From the NCBI GenBank assembly GCA_023437885.1, contig JAEZFH010000322.1:1-10260 (forward strand): a DNA stretch of 10,260 bases, written 5' to 3'. Under the pieces are notes generated by a model that saw only the letters and a program-made list of their open reading frames with translations, made no database searches and was not told the DNA's origin. Positions 1-5,327 of this stretch are shown here, piece by piece. The stretch is from Bacillota bacterium. GTDB taxonomy: Bacteria; Bacillota; Clostridia; Lachnospirales; Lachnospiraceae. The first letter of the stretch is position 1, and every line of letters begins with the position of its first letter. A program made the position numbers and the translations under genes.

Positions 1-32
1 GTCTTCATTACTTTCATGAGGTTACTATACAT
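1..32 (-). CDS. Partial 5' end of a leftward gene divergent from the repressor
   Basis: Only the first ten codons are visible, reading M-Y-S-N-L-M-K-V-M-K from an ATG at 32. A strong GGAGG at 40-44 lies 7 bases before the ATG, and a good sigma-A promoter lies upstream (TTGACG, 17 bases, TATAAT). By position it is the first gene of the element's leftward operon, the place where prophages keep a Cro-like or early gene. Identity cannot be read from this fragment. Confidence 0.6.
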   Translation of the reverse strand, partial: MYSNLMKVMK

Positions 33-57
33 ACAAATTCCTCCTTTCTAAATTCGC

Positions 58-150
58 TTTTCCGTATTTCATATCCAAATTATATACCGACTTTCGAATT
101 TCGTCAATAATAAAATACTGACTTTCGAATTATTACGTTTTTCCGTATTT
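58..150. promoter_or_regulatory. Operator-like repeat cluster between divergent promoters
   Basis: Two 12-bp direct repeats GACTTTCGAATT lie at 89-100 and 120-131, exactly 31 bases apart (about three helical turns). They are flanked by two copies of TTTTCCGTATTT at 58-69 and 139-150. The copy at 89-100 sits inside the spacer of the leftward promoter, the copy at 58-69 covers its likely start site, and the copy at 139-150 is just upstream of the -35 of the repressor promoter. Placement between a repressor and a divergent gene suggests binding sites for the repressor and possibly a second regulator. Binding is inferred. Confidence 0.6.
79..107 (-). promoter_or_regulatory. Leftward sigma-A promoter
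   Basis: On the minus strand a -35 TTGACG (102-107) and a -10 TATAAT (79-84) are separated by 17 bases. This is a near-consensus vegetative promoter for the gene starting at 32. The repeat at 89-100 occupies the spacer, so a bound repressor would block RNA polymerase. Confidence 0.75.
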
Positions 151-156
151 TTTTAC

Positions 157-185
157 TTTACAAAATATGTAGAAGAGTATATAAT
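157..185 (+). promoter_or_regulatory. Promoter of the XRE repressor gene
   Basis: A -35 TTTACA at 157-162 and a -10 TATAAT at 180-185 are separated by 17 bases, giving a start about 24 bases before the ATG at 216. The TTTTCCGTATTT repeat at 139-150 lies just upstream of the -35, which would allow autoregulation. Confidence 0.75.
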
Positions 186-215
186 ACATTTAAAATAAAT
201 ACAGAGGTGTGATGT

Positions 216-539
216 ATGGAAAAGGCAAAGATTTTAGAGCGATTAATCAAAGAGCATGGATATAATTTGAAAGCATTTTCTGAAAAATGTGGGATCCCTT
301 ATACTACTCTATATGGAATAATAAAAAATGGAGTTGGTAGGGCGTCTGTGGATAATATTATATTGATCTGCAAAAACCTGGGTATTCGCGTCGAAGATTT
401 GGAGGAAATGGCCGCCGGTGTGCCCAAGGAAGAATACGAACCCTCATACGAAGATCTGCAGTATTTGATAGCTAGAAATGGAAAGAACTTATCAACAGAA
501 GAGAAAATGAAACTGATTAAGATGTTATCAGAACTATAA
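216..539 (+). CDS. XRE/Cro-family transcriptional regulator (phage-type repressor)
   Basis: The product is 107 aa. Residues about 6-65 form an HTH_XRE domain: the segment around FSEKCGIPYTTLYGI is the helix-turn-helix, followed by the family pattern for helices 4-5 (ASVDNIILICKNLGI). The acidic C-terminal 45 residues are too short for a LexA-like cleavage domain, so derepression would need another signal, such as an antirepressor or a protease. The ATG at 216 is preceded by AGAGGTG at 203-209. The gene is divergent from the leftward gene at 32 across a repeat-rich control region and is followed by the zinc-ribbon protein and the integrase, the place of a lysogeny repressor. DNA binding is certain by family; the role as master repressor of the element is inferred from position. 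Confidence 0.9.
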   Translation: MEKAKILERLIKEHGYNLKAFSEKCGIPYTTLYGIIKNGVGRASVDNIILICKNLGIRVEDLEEMAAGVPKEEYEPSYEDLQYLIARNGKNLSTEEKMKLIKMLSEL

Positions 540-577
540 AGAAGATTGTAATTATTATAGAATTTCTTCCAATTACT

Positions 578-586
578 TGTTATAAT
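578..586 (+). promoter_or_regulatory. Extended -10 promoter of the zinc-ribbon gene
   Basis: TGTTATAAT at 578-586 is a perfect -10 box with the TG extension, 36 bases before the start codon at 622. No good -35 is present, which is usual for extended -10 promoters. The zinc-ribbon gene can therefore be expressed independently of the repressor, for instance in the integrated state. Confidence 0.55.
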
Positions 587-621
587 GGTAAATGATGTAA
601 TATGTTGAAGGAGGAGAATTC

Positions 622-1284
622 ATGTACATAAAGTGTAGAAATTGCGGCACCGATTTCGACAGTAATTATTGTCCTAACTGCGGCGCACCTACAAGAATGC
701 CTGAACCACAAAATCACACAAACCCTATTCCACCCCAACCTAATCACCCTTCGGTGGAACCTATTTGGAAACCATTTGAGCAACGTAAAAAGAAGATGAA
801 CGGATGCCTGCTTGCATTCATCATATCTGCAAGCGCTTTTGGCGGATTATTTATTTTAATAATATTAGTATCGGTTTTTACATTTAGTAATAATACGTCT
901 CACAGTGTATCAAAAACTCAAATTAAAGCTACGGCAACACCATCTCCTAAACCCACCGAAGTACCTGCAATAAAAATCACTTCAACAGAATTAATCGATA
1001 CATTTAATGCAAATTCTGTTAAATGTAAAAATCTTTATGATAAACAACTTATGGAGGTCACGGGCACGGTTCAAAGTGTTGGTGAAGATATTCTCGGAAA
1101 TATTTATGTTTGCTTAGGGCATGATATAGAATTTACGTTTGTAGGCATTCAATGCTACGCCAAAGATAAAGACACTGAAACAAGAATCGCCGAACTATTG
1201 GAAGGTGATGTAATAACAGTTAGAGGAACCGGAGATTCGGGATCTCTTTCATTCAGCTTAGAAAAAGCTACCATCGTTGATTAA
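622..1284 (+). CDS. Zinc-ribbon, single-span membrane protein with a C-terminal OB-like domain
   Basis: The product is 220 aa with a clear modular build. An N-terminal zinc ribbon has Cys5, Cys8, Cys17 and Cys20 in CxxC pairs. A proline/asparagine-rich linker follows (about 23-50), then a basic patch RKKK and one hydrophobic span at about 62-88. A Ser/Thr/Pro-rich stalk (about 89-114) leads to a beta-rich domain (about 116-220) that resembles the tRNA_anti-like/OB-fold domain of small clostridial membrane proteins: it has the pattern 'L...V.VTGTV.SV.....G..YV.L' and a closing 'GDVITVRGTG'. The basic patch before the span predicts the zinc ribbon in the cytoplasm and the OB-like domain outside. 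The start is supported by AAGGAGG at 608-614. Its place between repressor and integrase suggests a gene expressed in the integrated state; superinfection exclusion or envelope signalling are only guesses. Confidence 0.85.
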   Translation: MYIKCRNCGTDFDSNYCPNCGAPTRMPEPQNHTNPIPPQPNHPSVEPIWKPFEQRKKKMNGCLLAFIISASAFGGLFILIILVSVFTFSNNTSHSVSKTQIKATATPSPKPTEVPAIKITSTELIDTFNANSVKCKNLYDKQLMEVTGTVQSVGEDILGNIYVCLGHDIEFTFVGIQCYAKDKDTETRIAELLEGDVITVRGTGDSGSLSFSLEKATIVD

Positions 1285-1286
1285 AT

Positions 1287-1318
1287 AAAAAAACCGCCCC
1301 TGCTGCAAACAGGAGCGG
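1287..1318 (-). terminator. Hairpin with T-tract for minus-strand transcription
   Basis: CCGCCCCTG (1294-1302) pairs with CAGGAGCGG (1310-1318), 8 of 9 bases, around a 7-base loop. On the minus strand the stem is followed by seven T residues (complement of 1287-1293), the mark of an intrinsic terminator. On the plus strand there is no T-tract, so it would end the zinc-ribbon transcript poorly. It appears placed to stop leftward antisense transcription coming from the integrase/tRNA side. Confidence 0.6.
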
Positions 1319-1330
1319 CTACGCAATAGA

Positions 1331-1349
1331 ATAACCAGGTGGTTATAAT
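1331..1349 (+). promoter_or_regulatory. Perfect palindrome overlapping a -10 box upstream of the integrase
   Basis: ATAACCA (1331-1337) and TGGTTAT (1340-1346) form perfect 7-bp arms around GG, and TATAAT at 1344-1349 overlaps the right arm. No good -35 lies at the proper distance. The arrangement fits a repressor-controlled integrase promoter, with a leader of about 90 bases, but the regulator is unknown. Confidence 0.4.
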
Positions 1350-1446
1350 ATCGCCCTAGACAAGCTTTATTATAACACCTTTAACATAAATCAACAACTA
1401 TGTTGGGTGTATTTTTTATACCTATTTTTAAGGAGGAACGATTATA

Positions 1447-2658
1447 TTGACAAAAGGATCACTATTCAAGAAAGGGCGTATTTGGTATTACCGGTTCATG
1501 CATAGTGGAAAAAGGATCTGCAAAGCCGGTACAGAGAGCAAAGAAGAAACCAGGAAGATGATGATACTTGCTATTGCCGATGCAGAAGTATCGGGGGGCA
1601 TTTTCAAGCCTTCCGATATTAAGTTCAGCGATATGCTTGATATCTGGTTTAACGAATGCGTTAAGGATACTCTCAGGCATGGCACCAGATGCGATTATCA
1701 AAATGCTATTAAGAATCACCTTAAGCCTTATTTCAAAGATGCCAAACTCAAAGATGTTACAATCGATATGCTGCAGCAATATATTGATGAGAAGTCAAAG
1801 CGATATTCACCCAGCACGATGAAGGCTCATTTTGTAGTGCTGAACGGCTCTTTTAAATACGCCGTCTATCCAAAGAACTACATTCGGGAAAGCCCCATGC
1901 TTTATGTCATCCGAAAGAAAATCAACAAAAATATCGATACCTTTCTGGATATCGAAGAAGAGTCTAAAATAGAAATACTGGACGCTACAGCAGTAAAAAA
2001 AGTATTTGAAGCCACAAAGAATACTATTTATTATCTTCCGGTTATAATAGCCTACCATACCGGAATGCGGGCCGGTGAAGTATGTGCCGTGATGTGGAGT
2101 GATGTTAATTTTAAGGATAAAAGCATCCGGGTTAACAAATCCATGTTTTATAATACGGAATTGAAGACCTGGGAGCTTGGTATGCCGAAAGGCGGTAAGG
2201 CAAGGAGCATCGAAGTAGGCGATATTCTTCTGTCCCTTCTAAGACAAGTAAAGAAAGAACAGCTTCAAAAAAAGCTTCTGTTCGGAGATGATTACAAAAG
2301 TGTATTTTATCAAAGAGTGACTATTGATGGCCGCGATCATATCCAGCTTACTCATGTGAATTCTAAAGATACTGTGCCTGCAGATTTTGTATGTGAGAAA
2401 GATAACGGAGATGCCTTTACAAACCAAACGGTGAAATGCGGGGTAAAGATGATTAAAAAGGCAACCGGATTACCTTTCTACTTCCACATGATCCGGCATA
2501 CCCATGCCACAATGCTGATTGAAAACGGAGCCAATATCAAGGATGTACAGGAACGGTTAGGACATACCGATATCAAGATAACCATGAATACATATTCTCA
2601 CGTAACCCCAAAAATGAGGAAGCAGACCGTTGATATTTTCGAAAAGGCAATTCTATGA
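1447..2658 (+). CDS. int: Tyrosine-family site-specific recombinase (integrase)
   Basis: The product is 403 aa, the usual length for phage/ICE integrases of Firmicutes. An N-terminal arm-binding domain (about 1-50, with SLFKKGRIWYYRF typical of AP2-like integrase domains) is followed by a SAM-like core-binding domain (about 58-145) and the catalytic domain (about 180-400). The active-site set is complete: Arg208 in HTGMRAGE, a likely Lys248, His347-x-x-Arg350, His373 in LGHTD and the nucleophile Tyr383 in NTYSHV. The start is a TTG at 1447 with AGGAGG at 1431-1436, 10 bases upstream; the next in-frame ATG would cut off the arm-binding domain. It presumably integrates and excises the element at the adjacent tRNA-Trp. 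No separate excisionase gene is seen next to it. Confidence 0.95.
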   Translation: MTKGSLFKKGRIWYYRFMHSGKRICKAGTESKEETRKMMILAIADAEVSGGIFKPSDIKFSDMLDIWFNECVKDTLRHGTRCDYQNAIKNHLKPYFKDAKLKDVTIDMLQQYIDEKSKRYSPSTMKAHFVVLNGSFKYAVYPKNYIRESPMLYVIRKKINKNIDTFLDIEEESKIEILDATAVKKVFEATKNTIYYLPVIIAYHTGMRAGEVCAVMWSDVNFKDKSIRVNKSMFYNTELKTWELGMPKGGKARSIEVGDILLSLLRQVKKEQLQKKLLFGDDYKSVFYQRVTIDGRDHIQLTHVNSKDTVPADFVCEKDNGDAFTNQTVKCGVKMIKKATGLPFYFHMIRHTHATMLIENGANIKDVQERLGHTDIKITMNTYSHVTPKMRKQTVDIFEKAIL

Positions 2659-2698
2659 TGGTGGCAAATTCAAAACGGTTGCACAAATTTGCCACCAT
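2658..2698. repeat. 13-bp perfect inverted repeat at the integrase stop codon
   Basis: ATGGTGGCAAATT (2658-2670) is repeated in reverse at 2686-2698 with a 15-base spacer. The left arm starts on the last base of the integrase stop codon. There is no T-tract on either side, so it is a poor intrinsic terminator. Paired GTGGCAAAT-type motifs close to the attachment site would fit arm-type integrase binding sites; that role is inferred. Confidence 0.55.
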
Positions 2699-2700
2699 GG

Positions 2701-2750
2701 GCAAAAAATAATAGCTAGTAAATCTCGGAAGCCCTTGATTTTACTAGCTA
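2701..2750 (-). terminator. Intrinsic terminator of tRNA-Trp
   Basis: TAGCTAGTAAA (2712-2722) pairs perfectly with 2740-2750 around a 17-base loop. Reading the minus strand, the stem is followed by TTATTTTTT, a good T-tract, and it begins 5 bases after the tRNA 3' end. The stem is AT-rich, so efficiency may be moderate. If the element boundary is in the tRNA, this terminator belongs to the element and not to the original host locus. Confidence 0.6.
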
Positions 2751-2755
2751 AGTAA

Positions 2756-2828
2756 CAGGGGCAGTAGGATTTGAACCCACGACCTGCGGTTTTGGAGACC
2801 GTTATTCTACCAGCTGAACTATACCCCT
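2756..2828 (-). tRNA. tRNA-Trp (anticodon CCA)
   Basis: The 73 bases fold as a full cloverleaf on the minus strand. The acceptor stem is AGGGGTA with TGCCCCT (one G-T pair). The D arm follows, then a 7-base anticodon loop CTCCAAA with CCA at 2795-2793 (positions 34-36), the T arm with GGTTCAAATC, and discriminator G73. Anticodon CCA and discriminator G identify tryptophan. The 3' CCA is not encoded: the next bases are TTA, so it must be added after transcription, unless integration altered the end. The gene appears to be the attachment site of the element to its left. Confidence 0.95.
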
Positions 2829-2847
2829 AAATTTCTATTGCTTTATT

Positions 2848-2876
2848 ATAGTACTATGAATTGTCGTAATTGTCAA
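2848..2876 (-). promoter_or_regulatory. Promoter of tRNA-Trp
   Basis: A perfect -35 TTGACA lies at 2871-2876 on the minus strand. A -10 TACTAT at 2848-2853 has the ideal 17-base spacing; an overlapping perfect TATAAT at 2845-2850 would need a 20-base spacer. Transcription would start shortly before the tRNA 5' end at 2828. Confidence 0.65.
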
Positions 2877-2928
2877 CATAATTTTAATATTTTCCTTAAA
2901 ACTTCCTGTCCTCATTAATATCGGAATT

Positions 2929-2965
2929 AACGCCTGAGGGATGTATACGACAATCCTCAGGCGTT
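2929..2965 (-). terminator. Hairpin after the sigma/anti-sigma operon
   Basis: AACGCCTGAGG (2929-2939) pairs perfectly with CCTCAGGCGTT (2955-2965), an 11-bp GC-rich stem with a 15-base loop, 76 bases beyond the anti-sigma stop codon. The T-tract on the minus strand is poor; on the plus strand the stem is followed by a moderately T-rich stretch. It probably ends the operon transcript, perhaps in both directions. Confidence 0.55.
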
Positions 2966-3041
2966 TCGTTATCCGGCTTTTTAATAATAAAAAATGTATT
3001 TCCTATCTATCAATCGCCATACCATTTTACCTGTCACATAG

Positions 3042-4013
3042 TCACTGAACCTGCATTGCTTCATAGAACTCCACGAAATCCTCGTTATCAACCTGGAAAA
3101 ATCCTACTTCTGGCGCGTAGACATACCCGCTTTTTAACAAACGCAAGGTTACGATAAGATTATCCTCTGTTTTCAAATATACGAATTTCTGACTATCCCC
3201 GCTCATATCCTCTATGAGCAGATCCGTTGTTTCTTCTACGGGGACTGCTGCATATAATGCATCAATAAATCTATCCAGCAATGCATTGTCTGCTGCATTA
3301 AAACGCTGCATTCCGCCATTATTCCAGCTCTCTATGCTTTCCCACTGGTAGGATGCAATATTATCCTTCAATTTAAGGATACCAAAATAATCTTCACCGC
3401 TATTCAACACCAGACCACCGAAGCTCTCATATATCTCACAGCTAAATCCGCCTTCATATTCGGTATACGCCATTAATCGGTATTTGCTATCGTAGCCCTT
3501 CACCGTGTAAATATCACTCGCCCCTATATTGGATGCAAAATTTGCTTCATATGCTCCTGCTCGGCTCATTTCATCAATTCCAGCCGAGGTTGTGCCCAGG
3601 TATTCTCCACGCAGCTGCTCCAGGTCTTCATTGCTTACAGTATATCCATCTGTAGTTGTGATAGCCGTATTATATCGTATATACACTCTTCCCTGATATA
3701 CAAACAAGGGCCTCATTCTTGCTTTGACCTCACCGGAACCACCCGGCAGGTTCACCTTCGGAACTGTAATACTTTTATGGCTGCCATCCTCTAGGCTGGT
3801 TTCGGATTTCAGAAGACCGGTACTGTTTAAAGCAAATGCTCCCGCAGCTACCATGAGTGCAACCCCTGCAAAAGCGTAAGAAGCCCTTCTTATCAGAAGC
3901 GGTTTCATCGGCTTTTCCAAGGCAGCTTTCTTCATCCTCTTTGCAGTCTCCGTCTGAAATTCCTCTGATACCTTAAGTTGATTCATAGCATTAATATAAT
4001 TATCCTTATTCAT
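3042..4013 (-). CDS. Membrane-anchored putative anti-sigma factor
   Basis: The product is 323 aa from the ATG at 4013. A hydrophilic, basic N-terminal part (about 1-43, predicted cytoplasmic) is followed by one hydrophobic span at about 44-63 and a large extracytoplasmic domain rich in aromatic and acidic residues that I cannot assign to a known fold. The ATG overlaps the end of the ECF sigma gene by 8 bases (ATGAATAA), and GGAGG inside the sigma gene (4022-4026) lies about 8 bases upstream. A TTG at 4019 would be only 2 bases from that site and is less likely. A one-span protein translationally coupled to an ECF sigma factor is typically its anti-sigma factor, holding sigma at the membrane until an outside signal. 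That function rests on context and topology, not on a recognised anti-sigma domain. Confidence 0.8.
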   Translation of the reverse strand: MNKDNYINAMNQLKVSEEFQTETAKRMKKAALEKPMKPLLIRRASYAFAGVALMVAAGAFALNSTGLLKSETSLEDGSHKSITVPKVNLPGGSGEVKARMRPLFVYQGRVYIRYNTAITTTDGYTVSNEDLEQLRGEYLGTTSAGIDEMSRAGAYEANFASNIGASDIYTVKGYDSKYRLMAYTEYEGGFSCEIYESFGGLVLNSGEDYFGILKLKDNIASYQWESIESWNNGGMQRFNAADNALLDRFIDALYAAVPVEETTDLLIEDMSGDSQKFVYLKTEDNLIVTLRLLKSGYVYAPEVGFFQVDNEDFVEFYEAMQVQ

Positions 4014-4500
4014 CGTCAAACCCTCCGTTTAATCTATTTTTTAAAAGTTTACGGCCTCTGGAGAGCCAGGTTCCCACCGTTGCCGGACTCCTTCTGAGAA
4101 TTTTGGCAATCTCTGCTATGGAATAATTCTCATAGTAATACAGGTGCAGCACGGTACGATATTTTTCAGGCAGAGTCAGGACCTCGGTCAATACCTCGCC
4201 ATCTTCTTCCGGCAGATAGCTTATGTCCTCATTAAGAGGAACCTGAAGCCGATGCCAGGCCGAACGTAAGTGATTTTTGCATTTATTAATGGTTACCCTG
4301 ATTAGCCAGGCTTTTTCATGCTCTTCACTGGTAAAGCCCTCGCCTCTCTTCATAAGACTGAGATACACCTCCTGCACGGCGTCCTCCGCATCGGCGGTGC
4401 TCTTTAGATACGTAAATGCAATTTTGATTAACATAATCGAATATTTATTTAAAACTGATTGGATATATTCATCGGTACCAAATGAATAATTCAAGCACAT
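4006..4500 (-). CDS. ECF (group 4) RNA polymerase sigma factor
   Basis: The product is 164 aa, the usual ECF size. Region 2 (about 12-80) contains DAEDAVQEVYLSL, the core-binding and -10 recognition segment, followed by WLIRVTINKCKNHLR. Region 4 (about 105-155) contains LPEKYRTVLHLYYYENYS and the helix-turn-helix IAEIAKILRRSPATVGTWLSRGRKLLK that reads the -35. Regions 1 and 3 are absent, as expected. AAGGAG lies at 4504-4509. The start is uncertain: the ATG at 4500 is only 3 bases from this site, a TTG at 4503 directly abuts it, and a TTG at 4494 would have a better 9-base spacing. The overlap with the membrane protein downstream predicts release by an envelope signal. No convincing autoregulatory ECF promoter (GGAAC/CGTC type) was seen upstream. 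Confidence 0.95.
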   Translation of the reverse strand: MCLNYSFGTDEYIQSVLNKYSIMLIKIAFTYLKSTADAEDAVQEVYLSLMKRGEGFTSEEHEKAWLIRVTINKCKNHLRSAWHRLQVPLNEDISYLPEEDGEVLTEVLTLPEKYRTVLHLYYYENYSIAEIAKILRRSPATVGTWLSRGRKLLKNRLNGGFDDE

Positions 4501-4647
4501 CAACTCCTTTCATACATAATACAAATCGAATCAGCAATATTTTTCATTCGGAATATATTTTTACATATATACTATTTTCTTAATCAAATGCTTACCAAAC
4601 GGGCTATGGAACATGTCCATTTTTATTAAATTGATTTTGCGAAATTA

Positions 4648-4673
4648 ATTATACGTCATCTTGCCTCGAGGCA
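4648..4673 (-). promoter_or_regulatory. Candidate promoter and palindromic operator upstream of the sigma gene
   Basis: On the minus strand TATAAT at 4648-4653 is a perfect -10 box, but the -35 region (TGCTGC at 4671-4676, 17-base spacer) is poor. A perfect 12-bp palindrome TGCCTCGAGGCA (4662-4673), GC-rich in an AT-rich gap, covers the spacer and part of the -35. A weak -35 overlapped by a palindrome is typical of activator or repressor control. It would give a leader of about 140 bases. The rest of the gap 4501-4730 shows nothing else I can support. Confidence 0.4.
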
Positions 4674-4724
4674 GCATATCAAATGAAAGAAATCTATATT
4701 TCCTTCTTCATCCATAAGTATCAA

Positions 4725-4781
4725 CAAAAAACTCCCCTTATCATAAACAGCTTCTATTTCACTGTTTATGATAAAAGGAGT
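4725..4781 (-). terminator. Strong intrinsic terminator of the radA operon
   Basis: The arms 4731-4750 and 4762-4781 pair in 18 of 20 positions: a 5-bp base ACTCC/GGAGT, a 2-base internal loop, and a 13-bp stem ending CATAAACAG/CTGTTTATG. The loop is 11 bases. On the minus strand the stem runs into TTTTT. It lies 62 bases after the stop codon of the 149-aa gene, so it ends the radA operon before the sigma gene. Confidence 0.85.
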
Positions 4782-4843
4782 AAAATCTACTTCTTTGTAT
4801 TATGAAAGATATTAATATGTTCTCTACAACGACCCGTAAGGCT

Positions 4844-5293
4844 CTAAAATTCTGCCAGAAGGAACTCATCACAAGCGGCAGCAGAATCAATTTGACCCAT
4901 TGCCCGGCATACCAGGCCCTTCATACTGTCAACAAGCTCCATCTGTCCCGCGACTTCTTTCTCAAGGATATGGGCGGTTTCATTCGCACAACGGGAATGA
5001 TCCAGGATCTGATTAAATATATTCTGTATATCATGAAGCATCTCTGCTGTCCGCTGTAAATCTTCCGATCCGGCAGGCATTCCTGCCAAATAATGCTCCT
5101 GCAGCTGACAGGCTAATCCACTTCCAGCCTCGGACAAGCTCAGTATCTTATCCGATATATTCATAGTATCAAAGGAGTTCTTCTCAAGTATCAGTTGTGA
5201 ATGCTCCCATTGCTCCATCCTATCCGTCATACCAAACAGGCTTTCCTGGGCTGTGGCCAGATATACTAATCTTTCGTTTGCTAGATCCTTCAT
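4844..5293 (-). CDS. Hypothetical helical protein, last gene of the radA operon
   Basis: The product is 149 aa, soluble, acidic and predicted almost entirely alpha-helical, with heptad-like stretches (for example DTMNISDKILSLSEAGSGL and LHDIQNIFNQILDHS). There is no signal peptide or membrane span, and no family is recognised. The pattern recalls short coiled-coil segments of signalling or chemoreceptor proteins, but no conserved signalling hairpin is seen. The start ATG at 5293 is preceded by GGGGG at 5300-5304, 7 bases upstream. The gene begins 34 bases after the radA stop codon on the same strand and is followed by a terminator, so it is very likely co-transcribed with radA. A link to DNA repair would be inference from context only. 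Confidence 0.75.
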   Translation of the reverse strand: MKDLANERLVYLATAQESLFGMTDRMEQWEHSQLILEKNSFDTMNISDKILSLSEAGSGLACQLQEHYLAGMPAGSEDLQRTAEMLHDIQNIFNQILDHSRCANETAHILEKEVAGQMELVDSMKGLVCRAMGQIDSAAACDEFLLAEF

Positions 5294-5327
5294 TTGTAAC
5301 CCCCGCGTTCTTTGTAGAACATACTAT

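Larger units (their letters stand above)
1..2756. mobile_element. Right (integrase-proximal) end of an integrated element in tRNA-Trp
   Basis: The stretch holds a Cro/cI-like repressor with a divergent promoter region, a small membrane protein and a tyrosine integrase. The integrase ends about 100 bases from the 3' end of a tRNA-Trp gene. Tyrosine integrases next to the 3' end of a tRNA gene are the classic arrangement of prophages, ICEs and genomic islands, which recombine within the tRNA and restore its 3' part. The right boundary therefore probably lies inside the tRNA 3' half, near 2756-2795. The left boundary and the second copy of the attachment core are outside the window. Nothing visible distinguishes prophage from ICE or satellite, because no structural, conjugation or replication gene is in view. 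Confidence 0.75.

Noticed and set aside
58..150. The repeats as a CRISPR array
   Set aside because: Only two copies of each short motif, with different spacers and a clear promoter context; no cas genes.
4683..4805. Plus-strand open frame of 40 codons starting at an ATG at 4683
   Set aside because: No ribosome binding site, and most of it is the terminator of the opposite-strand radA operon; AT-rich chance frame.
4802..5059. Plus-strand open frame of 85 codons
   Set aside because: Antisense to the 149-aa gene, which has a better start and operon context; no ribosome site.
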